Assembly: GCF_003148905.1 (NCBI RefSeq)
Contig: NZ_QGHC01000008.1
Span: 124,001-188,000, forward strand
Reading direction: 5' to 3'
DNA from: Fulvimonas soli
Lineage (GTDB): Bacteria; Pseudomonadota; Gammaproteobacteria; Xanthomonadales; Rhodanobacteraceae
DNA length: 64,000 nucleotides
The notes beneath the pieces are model-generated. The model was not told where the DNA came from and did not search any database. It saw only the letters and a program-made list of their open reading frames with translations. Below are positions 43,339 to 51,096 of the stretch, in pieces (positions within the stretch are counted from its first letter, which is position 1; the number at the start of each line of letters is the position of its first letter). The translations under genes were made by a program, and so were the position numbers.

Positions 43339-45486
43339 CTAGAACTTGCCGTAGTAGCCTTCCTTCAGGGCATCGAACAGGTTGGCGGCGGTGTGCATCT
43401 CGCCGTCGTACTCCACCTCCTCGTTGCCCTTCAGTTCGATAACGCTACCGTCTTCCAATTCGAAGCGGTAGAGGGTGTTCTCGAGGTCGGCCTCCTTCAC
43501 CAGCACGCCCTGGAAGGCGGCCGGGTTGAAGCGGAAGGTGGTGCAGCCCTTGAGGCCCTGCTTGTAGGCGTAGAAGTAGATGTCCTTGAAGTCTTCGTAG
43601 GGGTAGTCGGTGGGCACGTTGGCCGTCTTGGAGATGGACGAGTCCACCCACTTCTGGGCCGCCGCCTGGATGTCCACGTGCTCCTTCGGGCCGATGTCGT
43701 CGGCGGCCACGAAGTAGTCCGGCAGCCGGGCGCCGGGGTCGTCGGAGAACGGCAGCGCGTTGGCGTTGATCAGGGCGCGGTAGGCGAGCAGCTCGTAGCT
43801 GTACACCTCGATCTTTTCCTTGGTCTTGCGGCCCTCGCGGATCACGTTGCGCGAGTAGTGGTGGGCGAAGCTGGGCTCGATGCCGTTGCTGGCGTTGTTG
43901 GCCAGGCTGAGGCTGATGGTGCCGGTGGGGGCGATCGAGGTGTGGTGGGTGAAGCGCGCGCCGACCTCGGCCAGCTCCCTGACCAGGTCCGGCGCCACCG
44001 TGGCGATGCGCTGCATGTAGCGGCTGTACCTGGCGTGCAGCACGCGGCCGGGGATGGTGTCGCCCGCCCTGTAGCCGTCGGCGGCCATCTCCGGGCGCTT
44101 GCGCAGCATGTCGCCGGTGACGGTGAAGTCGCGGGCCAGGATCGGCGCCGGGCCCTTCTCCCTGGCCAGGTCCAGCGCGACCTCCCAGCCGGCCACCGCC
44201 ATCTCGCGCGAGACCTCCTCGGTGAAGGCCACCGCCTCGGCCGAGCCGTAGCGCATCTTCAGCATGGTGATGGTCGAGCCCAGGCCCAGGAAGCCCATGC
44301 CGTGGCGGCGCTTGGACAGGATCTCGTTGCGCTGCTGCTCCAGCGGCAGGCCGTTGATCTCCACCACGTTGTCGAGCATGCGGGTGAAGATCTTCACCAC
44401 CTCGCGGTACTCGTCCCAGTCGAAGCGGGCCTTGGGGCCGAACGGGTCGCGCACGAAGGTGGTCAGGTTGACCGAGCCGAGCAGGCAGGAGCCATAGGGC
44501 GGCAAGGGCTGCTCGCCACACGGGTTGGTGGCGCGGATGTTCTCGCACCACCAGTTGTTGTTCATCTCGTTGACCTTGTCGATCAGGATGAAGCCGGGCT
44601 CCGCGTAGTCGTACGTGGAGACCATGATCATGTCCCACAGGTGGCGGGCGCGGATGTGGCCGTAGATCTTGCAGGCGACCAGGCCGTCCTCGCGCACCAC
44701 GTAGTTCTCGTGGGTGGGCCACTCGCGCCAGACCACCTTGCTCCCGTCGGCGAGGTCGAGCTCGTCCTTCTCCTTCACGTGCACCGGGAACACCAGCGGC
44801 CAGTCGCGGTCGTGCTCGACCGCCTGCATGAAGCCCTCGGTGACCAGCAGCGAGAGGTTGAACTGGCGCAGCCGGCCGTTCTCGCGCTTGGCGCGGATGA
44901 ACTCCTTCACGTCCGGGTGGCTGACGTCGAACGTGCCCATCTGCGCGCCGCGGCGGCCGCCGGCGGAGGAGACGGTGAAGCACATCTTGTCGTAGATGTC
45001 CATGAAGGACAGCGGACCGCTGGTGTACGCGCCGGCGCCCGACACGTAGGCGCCGCGCGGGCGCAGCGTGGAGAACTCGTAGCCGATGCCGCAGCCGGCC
45101 TTCAGGGTGAGGCCGGCCTCGTGCACCTTCTCCAGGATGTCGTCCATGGAGTCGCGGATGGTGCCCGACACGGTGCAGTTGATCGTGCTGGTGGCCGGCT
45201 TGTGCTCCAGCGCGCCGGCGTTGGAGGTGATGCGCCCGGCGGGAATGGCGCCGCGGCGCAGCGCCCACAGGAAGCGCTCGTACCAGTGCGCGCGCAGCTC
45301 CTCGGTCGCCTCCACCGCGGACAGCGCCCTGGCCACGCGCTGGTAGGTCTCGTCGACGCTGCCGTCGACCGGTTCGCCCGCCTTGTTCTTCAGGCGGTAC
45401 TTCTTGTCCCAGATGTCGTACGACGCCGGCTGCAGCGGGATCTGCGCCGCGTCCCGGTTCATGGCTGGTGCACGCGCGGTGCTCAT
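43339..45486 (-). CDS. nrdJ: Adenosylcobalamin-dependent ribonucleotide reductase, main subunit (NrdJa)
   Basis: A 715-residue class II reductase making deoxyribonucleotides. The N-terminal half shows SNAGALEHKPATSTINCTVSG with the catalytic Cys region, then KAGCGIGYEFS. The active-site motif NPCGEQPLPPYGSC is near residue 320, and PTGTISLSLANNASNGIEPSF is near 525. The C-terminus ends GYYGKF without the redox Cys tail, which is supplied by NrdJb. The start at 45486 (MSTARAP) is preferred; an ATG at 45462 is eight codons later. A probable NrdR box lies 200 bp upstream. Confidence 0.93.
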   Translation of the reverse strand: MSTARAPAMNRDAAQIPLQPASYDIWDKKYRLKNKAGEPVDGSVDETYQRVARALSAVEATEELRAHWYERFLWALRRGAIPAGRITSNAGALEHKPATSTINCTVSGTIRDSMDDILEKVHEAGLTLKAGCGIGYEFSTLRPRGAYVSGAGAYTSGPLSFMDIYDKMCFTVSSAGGRRGAQMGTFDVSHPDVKEFIRAKRENGRLRQFNLSLLVTEGFMQAVEHDRDWPLVFPVHVKEKDELDLADGSKVVWREWPTHENYVVREDGLVACKIYGHIRARHLWDMIMVSTYDYAEPGFILIDKVNEMNNNWWCENIRATNPCGEQPLPPYGSCLLGSVNLTTFVRDPFGPKARFDWDEYREVVKIFTRMLDNVVEINGLPLEQQRNEILSKRRHGMGFLGLGSTITMLKMRYGSAEAVAFTEEVSREMAVAGWEVALDLAREKGPAPILARDFTVTGDMLRKRPEMAADGYRAGDTIPGRVLHARYSRYMQRIATVAPDLVRELAEVGARFTHHTSIAPTGTISLSLANNASNGIEPSFAHHYSRNVIREGRKTKEKIEVYSYELLAYRALINANALPFSDDPGARLPDYFVAADDIGPKEHVDIQAAAQKWVDSSISKTANVPTDYPYEDFKDIYFYAYKQGLKGCTTFRFNPAAFQGVLVKEADLENTLYRFELEDGSVIELKGNEEVEYDGEMHTAANLFDALKEGYYGKF

Positions 45487-45684
45487 CGGCTTCCTGACCT
45501 CCGGCCTTGCGACCCGATTGTGTTGATCGACGATCCCGTCCGCGGGCGGCAGATCGGACGGCTGCCTGGCGGCGACGGCCTGCCGTCGCCCGGACCGCTC
45601 CGGCTTGGCTCTTTCCGCAACGCGATCCCTCCCCCGAGAGATGCCGAATGGACACCAACACCTGGGTGGACCGCTGGCGGGCAC

Positions 45685-45700
45685 ACACAAGATGTTGTGC
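45685..45700. promoter_or_regulatory. Probable NrdR box upstream of nrdJ
   Basis: ACACAAGATGTTGTGC fits the NrdR operator pattern (ACACwATATwTwGTGT) with an almost perfect ACACAA/TTGTG inversion. It lies about 200 bp before the nrdJ start in the divergent region with the Do-type protease gene. A weaker ACACC..GGGT-like site at 45652-45667 is about three helical turns away, as expected for paired NrdR boxes. Confidence 0.55.
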
Positions 45701-45845
45701 TTGCGAACGGAGAGGCAAGTTAACCCCGGCCCGGCCCGATGTAAAGTGCCCGCGGCGCATCGCCGGCGCGGAACCGCGGCGGCGCGCGCCGGTCGAAGCC
45801 GCGTCCGTTTTTCGCCCCCGCGACGTTTTCCAAGGAGGACACGCC

Positions 45846-47228
45846 ATGCCCGCCCGTTGTTCCCGTCTCGCCCGCCGGCTGGGCGCGCTGCTGCTGGCCG
45901 CGTGCGGCCTCGCGCTGGCCCCGGCCGGCCGCGCCGCGCTGCCCGCCGCCGTGGCCGGCCAGCCGCTGCCCTCGCTGGCGCCGATGCTGGAGAAGGTGAC
46001 GCCGGCGGTGGTGAACATCTCCACCAAGACGCGCGTGCGGGTCAACGACCCCTATTTCGACGACCCGATCTTCCGCCAGTTCTTCGGCCTGCCGGCGGTG
46101 CCGCGCGAGCGGGTGGAGCAGAGCCTGGGCTCGGGCGTGATCGTGGACGCGGCCAAGGGCTACGTGCTGACCAACAACCACGTGGTGGGCGGCGCCGACG
46201 ACATCACGGTGACGCTGCAGGACGGGCGCAACTTCAAGGGCCGGCTGATCGGCACCGACCCGGACACCGACGTGGCGGTGGTGCAGATTCCCGCGCAGAA
46301 CCTCAAGGCGCTGCCGGTGGCCGACTCCTCCGCGCTGCGCGTGGGCGACTTCGTGGTGGCGGTGGGCGACCCGTTCGGGCTGGGCCAGACGGTGACCTCG
46401 GGCATCGTCTCGGCGCTGGGCCGCTCGGGCCTGGGCGGCACCGGCTACCAGAACTTCATCCAGACCGACGCCTCGATCAACCCGGGCAACTCCGGCGGCG
46501 CGCTGGTCAACCTGCGCGGCGAGCTGGTCGGCATCAACACGATGATCTTCACCCCGTCCGGCGGCAACGTCGGCATCGGCTTCGCCATCCCCTCCAACCT
46601 GGCCAGCGAGGTGATGGGCCAGCTGGTCGCGCACGGCAAGGTCGAGCGCGGCAGCCTGGGCGTGCAGGCGCAGGACATCACCCCGCGCATCGCCAAGGTG
46701 CTGGGCCTGGATTCCGCCAGCGGCGTGGTGGTGACCCAGGTGGCGCCCGGCTCGGCCGCCGACCGTGCCGGCCTGCAGCCGGGCGACGTGCTGAGCGCGC
46801 TGAACGGCAAGCCGCTGCGCAGCGCCGCCGAGCTGCGCAACCAGGAGGGCCTGCTGCCGCTGGGCAGCACGGTGAAGCTGTCGGTGCTGCGCGACGGCGG
46901 CACGCGCGAGGTCAGCGCCACCCTCACGCCCGAGCCGCTGGCCACGCTGGACGGCGCGCGGATCGACCCGCGCCTGGCCGGCGTGCGCTTCAGCGAGCTG
47001 CCGCTGTCGCTGCGCAACCAGGGCGCCGCCGGCGTGGCGGTGCAGTCGGTGCGCGCGGGCAGCCGCGCGGCGCAGGCCGGCCTGCAGCCGGGCGACCTGG
47101 TGATCGGCGTGGGCAACCGGCGCATCGCCGGGCTGCGCGACCTGCAGCGCCTGGCCGGCGTGCAGCCGCGCCAGCTCGCGCTGGTGGTGGCCGACGACGA
47201 CGGCGCGCACTACGTGCTGCTGAACTGA
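45846..47228 (+). CDS. degQ: Do-family periplasmic serine protease (DegP/DegQ type)
   Basis: A 460-residue trypsin-like protease and chaperone of the envelope. A signal peptide covers about 1-30. The catalytic triad is visible: His in TNNHVVGG near 111, Asp in DPDTDVAVVQI near 140, and Ser in NPGNSGGALVN near 214. Two PDZ domains follow, at about 265-350 (GVVVTQVAPGSAADRAGLQPGD) and 380-455 (GSRAAQAGLQPGDLVIGV). The loop before the protease core is short, closer to DegQ/MucD than E. coli DegP. AAGGAGGACA precedes the ATG. It is divergent from nrdJ. Confidence 0.92.
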   Translation: MPARCSRLARRLGALLLAACGLALAPAGRAALPAAVAGQPLPSLAPMLEKVTPAVVNISTKTRVRVNDPYFDDPIFRQFFGLPAVPRERVEQSLGSGVIVDAAKGYVLTNNHVVGGADDITVTLQDGRNFKGRLIGTDPDTDVAVVQIPAQNLKALPVADSSALRVGDFVVAVGDPFGLGQTVTSGIVSALGRSGLGGTGYQNFIQTDASINPGNSGGALVNLRGELVGINTMIFTPSGGNVGIGFAIPSNLASEVMGQLVAHGKVERGSLGVQAQDITPRIAKVLGLDSASGVVVTQVAPGSAADRAGLQPGDVLSALNGKPLRSAAELRNQEGLLPLGSTVKLSVLRDGGTREVSATLTPEPLATLDGARIDPRLAGVRFSELPLSLRNQGAAGVAVQSVRAGSRAAQAGLQPGDLVIGVGNRRIAGLRDLQRLAGVQPRQLALVVADDDGAHYVLLN

Positions 47229-47383
47229 ACCGGCGGGTACGGGAAACGGCCTGCTTAACGGCTGGCCAACCCGGCTTGATGTTTGCTGCGCGGACCGATG
47301 AAATAACCGATCCTGTCACTGCATGCGCGCCCGGAATGGCGGCACGCTCACGCCATCTTCACCACCCGGGGTTTCCCAGCACC

Positions 47384-48679
47384 ATGTCCGTCCGCATCAC
47401 CCGCCTCCTCGTCCTCGCCGCCCTGGTCGGCGCCGGCCTCGGCGCCACCGCCGCCGCCAAGACCACCCACCACCACAAGAAGGCCGCCGCCGCGCCCAAG
47501 GGACCCACCCTGGTCTGGCGCGGCGACGTGACCAGCGCGCGCGGCGTGGTCACCGACGCGGCGACGGCCTGGGAGAAGACCGGCCACGGCCACCTGGAGG
47601 TGCAGTCCTTCAACACCGCCTCCGGCCTCGACGCGGTCAGCGGCGGCCTGGCCGACCTGGCCGGCGCCGCGCGCGACAGCGACGGCGGCCCGGCCGAGAG
47701 CCAGCTGGTGTTCACCCCGGTGGCGTGGGACGCGCTGGTGATCATCACCCACCCGGACAACCCGGTGGGCAACCTCAGCCTGAAGCAGGTGCACGACATC
47801 TACTACGGCAAGATCACCAACTGGAACCAGGTCGGCGGCCCCGACGCGCCGATCAACGTGTACGCCGTGGCCAGCCCCGGCGACGGCGTGGAGTACAGCC
47901 TGCGCAAGCTGCTGTTCGGCCGCGGCAACCAGCCGGTGGCGGCGCCGCGCCTGTACGTCAACACCGCCAAGCTGGAGGAGGCGGTGACGCTCGACCCGCA
48001 CGCGCTGGGCGTGTCCACCCTGGCCGGCGTGAGCGGCAACCGCAAGCTCAAGCCGCTCAGCCTGGACGGCGTGCCGCCCACCGTGGCCAACATCGCCGAC
48101 GGCAGCTACCCGCTGTACACCCCGGTCTACCTGGTGACCAACCCGAGCAGCCCGAAGGCCGCCGATGCCAGGGCCTTCGTCGACTTCATGCAGACCGAGG
48201 AAGGCAAGGCGGTGCTGCGCAAGCACGCCATCCTGCCCTACGCCGACGCCGCCGCGCTGGCCGGCATGAGCGACGCGCGCCGGGCCAAGGTGCTGGCCGA
48301 GGTGGGCGCGCGCCCGCTGCCGTCCAGCGGCGTGCCGCTGGCCGCGCCGGGCGCCACCTACGCCGAGCGCGCCGCCGTCTCGCCGGGCTCGCAGCGCACG
48401 GTGGAGGCGCGCCAGGTGCTCGGCGACCGCCAGGCCGACAGCAAGGCGCAGGCGGTGCTCGCCGACGCGCAGCAGAAGGCTCGCGCGGCCGGCGTGCAGG
48501 GCGCCGCCGACCCGGCCGCCGCGCCGCACGCGCCGCGCACCTACACCGTGGTCAAGGGCGACACGCTGGGCTCGATCGCCAAGAAGAACTCGGTGGAGGT
48601 CGCCCAGCTGCGCGAGTGGAACCACCTGAAGGGCGACACCATCCGGCTCGGCCAGGTGCTGCAGGTCAGCGCCAACTGA
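47384..48679 (+). CDS. PstS-like substrate-binding protein fused to LysM
   Basis: A 431-residue exported protein. A signal peptide ends near residue 25 (GLGATAAAK) and is followed by a His/Lys-rich patch (KTTHHHKK). Residues about 38-300 are a periplasmic binding fold of the phosphate-binding type (FNTASGLDAVSGGLADLAGAARDS, QVHDIYYGKITNWNQVGGPD, FVDFMQTEEGKAVLRKH). Residues about 385-431 are a LysM domain (YTVVKGDTLGSIAKKNSVEVAQLREWNHL). No pst permease genes are nearby, so it may not be a transporter component. The LysM should hold it to peptidoglycan. Confidence 0.85.
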   Translation: MSVRITRLLVLAALVGAGLGATAAAKTTHHHKKAAAAPKGPTLVWRGDVTSARGVVTDAATAWEKTGHGHLEVQSFNTASGLDAVSGGLADLAGAARDSDGGPAESQLVFTPVAWDALVIITHPDNPVGNLSLKQVHDIYYGKITNWNQVGGPDAPINVYAVASPGDGVEYSLRKLLFGRGNQPVAAPRLYVNTAKLEEAVTLDPHALGVSTLAGVSGNRKLKPLSLDGVPPTVANIADGSYPLYTPVYLVTNPSSPKAADARAFVDFMQTEEGKAVLRKHAILPYADAAALAGMSDARRAKVLAEVGARPLPSSGVPLAAPGATYAERAAVSPGSQRTVEARQVLGDRQADSKAQAVLADAQQKARAAGVQGAADPAAAPHAPRTYTVVKGDTLGSIAKKNSVEVAQLREWNHLKGDTIRLGQVLQVSAN

Positions 48680-48689
48680 CCGGCCGGCG

Positions 48690-49388
48690 GTGCGGATCCT
48701 CGCGCTCACCGTCGACCTGGACGACACCCTGTGGCCGGTGCTGCCGGCCCTGGAGCGCGCCGACCTCGAGGTGGACGCCTGGTTGCGCCGCCACCACCCG
48801 GAGGTGGCGCGGCGCTGGCCGGTCCCGGCGATGCGCGCGCTGCGCGCCCGCGTGGCCGCCGAGCGGCCCGACCTGGCGCACGACTTCACCGCCCAGCGCC
48901 ACCTCACGATGCGGCAGGCGTTCGCCGCCTGCGGCATCGCGGAGGCGCCGGTGGAGGCGCTGTGGGAGATCTACTTCGCCGCGCGCAACCGCGTGGATCT
49001 CTACCCGGACAGCCTGGCCGCGCTGCAGCGGCTGGCCGCGCGGCTGCCGCTGGCCAGCCTGACCAACGGCAACGCCGACCTCGCGCGCATCGGCATCCAC
49101 GCGCACTTCCGCCACCACGTCTGCGCGCGCGACGCCGGCTGGCCCAAGCCCGACCCGCGCATCTTCCTCGCCGCCGCCGAACGCCTCGGCGCCGCGCCGG
49201 CGCAGGTGCTGCACGCGGGCGACGATCCCGAGCTGGACGTGCTCGGCGCGCGCGCCGCCGGCCTGCGCACCGCCTGGATCAACCGCGCGCGCCATCCCTG
49301 GCCGGCCGCGCTGGGCGCGCCGCCCGACCTGGACCTGCCGAACCTGGCCGCGCTCGCCGACTGGCTGGAGGCGCACGCGGCGGACTGA
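48690..49388 (+). CDS. HAD-family hydrolase (HAD-IA)
   Basis: A 232-residue phosphatase-like protein. Motif I is LTVDLDDTLWPV (nucleophile Asp at about residue 9), motif II is LASLTNGNAD, and the last motifs are GWPKPDPRIF and VLHAGDDPELDVLGARAAG. This resembles the YigB/GS1 group, some of which dephosphorylate flavin intermediates; the substrate here is not known. It uses a GTG start, 10 bases after the stop of the LysM fusion, and is probably co-transcribed with it. Confidence 0.87.
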   Translation: MRILALTVDLDDTLWPVLPALERADLEVDAWLRRHHPEVARRWPVPAMRALRARVAAERPDLAHDFTAQRHLTMRQAFAACGIAEAPVEALWEIYFAARNRVDLYPDSLAALQRLAARLPLASLTNGNADLARIGIHAHFRHHVCARDAGWPKPDPRIFLAAAERLGAAPAQVLHAGDDPELDVLGARAAGLRTAWINRARHPWPAALGAPPDLDLPNLAALADWLEAHAAD

Positions 49389-49416
49389 GCGGCCCCCCGC
49401 GGCCACGGTGGACCTT

Positions 49417-49520
49417 GTGGGAGCGGCCTCCGGCCGCGATGACTGCCCTTCCCTCTCGCGGCCAGAGGCCGCTCCCACCGGGTCGCGGCGCCTTGGCCGG
49501 GGACGGCCGCCGGCCGCGAT
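49417..49520. repeat. REP-like repeat cluster
   Basis: Three units share the GGCCTCCGGCCGCGAT-type core: 49417-49440 (GTGGGAGCGGCCTCCGGCCG), an inverted copy at 49456-49478, and a degenerate copy at 49501-49520. The first two form a long hairpin. The first matches the arm at 1695-1718 exactly. It lies after the HAD gene and before the aminopeptidase gene. Confidence 0.82.
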
Positions 49521-49617
49521 CGCCCCGCCGCCTCGTTTGGATTGCACGCGCAAACCGCGCATCATGCGCGCCTCGACAGCCGGCAGCACGCGCGCCGGCA
49601 TGCGCCAAGGAAACCCC

Positions 49618-50997
49618 ATGCCCGCCCTGACCGAACGCCAGCCCGGCGACCGCCGCAGCATCGCCATCGAAGCCACCGACTCCGCCCGGCTCGCCGCCGC
49701 GCGCAAGCGGCTCACGCCCGCGCAGCGGCGCTGGCTGGACGCCTGCGGCTTCGAGGGCGCGCCGGGCAGCTTCGCCCTGCTCGCCGACGCCGGCGGCGGG
49801 CTGGCGCGCGTCCTGCTCGGCGTGGACGCGCGCGAACCGCTGGCGGCGCTGGCCGGCCTGCCCTGCACGCTGCCCGCGGCGACCTACCACCTGGCCGCCG
49901 AGGGCGTCGCGCTGGACGCGCGCCTGGCCGCGCTGGGCTGGGCGCTGGGCGCCTACCGCTTCACCCGCTACCGCAAGGCGCCGCGCGCGCCGGCCACGCT
50001 CGCCGTCGACGCCGCCACGCTGGCCGCGGTGCGGCCGCTGGCGGAAGCCACCGCGCTGGTGCGCGACCTGGTCAACACGCCCACCGAGGACATGGGGCCC
50101 AAGCAGCTCGCCGACGCGGTGAAGCAGCTCGGCAAGGCGCACAAGGCGCGCGTCGAGGAATGGGTCGGCGACGAGCTGCTCGAGGCCAACTTCCCGGCGA
50201 TCCACGCCGTGGGCCGCGCCAGCCACCGCGCGCCGCGGCTGGTCAAGCTCGAATGGGGCAAGGCCTCGCACCCGCGGCTGGCGATCGTCGGCAAGGGCGT
50301 GTGCTTCGACACCGGCGGCCTGGACCTCAAGGGCGCCGACTTCATGCGCAACATGAAGAAGGACATGGGCGGCGCCGCGCACGCCATCGCGCTGGCCGCG
50401 CTGGTGATGCAGGCGCGGCTGCCGGTGCGCCTGACCCTGCTGGTGCCCGCGGTGGAGAACGCGGTGGCCGCCAACGCGATGCGCCCCGGCGAGGTGCTCG
50501 CCACCCGCGCCGGCTTCACCGTGGAGGTGGACAACACCGACGCCGAGGGCCGCCTGATCCTGGGCGACGCGCTGGCCTACGCCGCCGAGCAGAAACCCGA
50601 CCTGATCCTCGACCTCGCCACCCTCACCGGCGCCGCGCGCGTGGCGCTGGGCCCGGACCTGCCGGCGCTGTTCGCCAACGACGACGCGCTGGCCGAGGCG
50701 GCGCTGGCGGCCGGCCGCGACGAGGCCGACCCGCTGTGGCGGCTGCCGCTGTGGCGGCCGTACCGCAAGCTGTTCGAGTCGGCGGTGGCCGACTTCGCCA
50801 ACGGCGGTCCGTCGCGCCACGCCGGCGCGATCGTCGCCGCGCTGTACCTGGAGCGCTTCGTGCCCGAGGGCACGCCCTGGCTGCACCTGGACACCTACGC
50901 CTGGAACGACGCCGACCGCCCCGGCCGCCCGCGCGGCGGCGAGGCGCAGGGCCTGCGCGCGCTGTTCGCGCTGCTGCGCCGCCGCTACGGCGGGTGA
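49618..50997 (+). CDS. Leucyl aminopeptidase family protein (M17)
   Basis: A 459-residue metallopeptidase that removes N-terminal residues from peptides in the cytoplasm. Metal and catalytic motifs are clear: IVGKGVCFDTGGLDLKG near 222-238, KKDMGGAA near 245, and the M17 signature NTDAEGRLIL near 305. The N-terminal domain is variable, as is usual for this family. The ATG at 49618 has CAAGGAAACC upstream. A longer frame starting in the REP region was rejected. Confidence 0.92.
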   Translation: MPALTERQPGDRRSIAIEATDSARLAAARKRLTPAQRRWLDACGFEGAPGSFALLADAGGGLARVLLGVDAREPLAALAGLPCTLPAATYHLAAEGVALDARLAALGWALGAYRFTRYRKAPRAPATLAVDAATLAAVRPLAEATALVRDLVNTPTEDMGPKQLADAVKQLGKAHKARVEEWVGDELLEANFPAIHAVGRASHRAPRLVKLEWGKASHPRLAIVGKGVCFDTGGLDLKGADFMRNMKKDMGGAAHAIALAALVMQARLPVRLTLLVPAVENAVAANAMRPGEVLATRAGFTVEVDNTDAEGRLILGDALAYAAEQKPDLILDLATLTGAARVALGPDLPALFANDDALAEAALAAGRDEADPLWRLPLWRPYRKLFESAVADFANGGPSRHAGAIVAALYLERFVPEGTPWLHLDTYAWNDADRPGRPRGGEAQGLRALFALLRRRYGG

Positions 50998-51096
50998 GCG
51001 CGGCGGCCGGAAGGCCGCGGGCATGACTTCTGGCGATGCCTGCGCCGGCGCCGGGATGCCATGCTGTGGGCTTCCTCCCGCAAGGAAGAACCCGCC

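Noticed and set aside
45487-45845. Cobalamin riboswitch before the B12-dependent reductase
   Set aside because: No B12-box-like conserved core was seen in the leader; the visible signal is a NrdR-type box instead.
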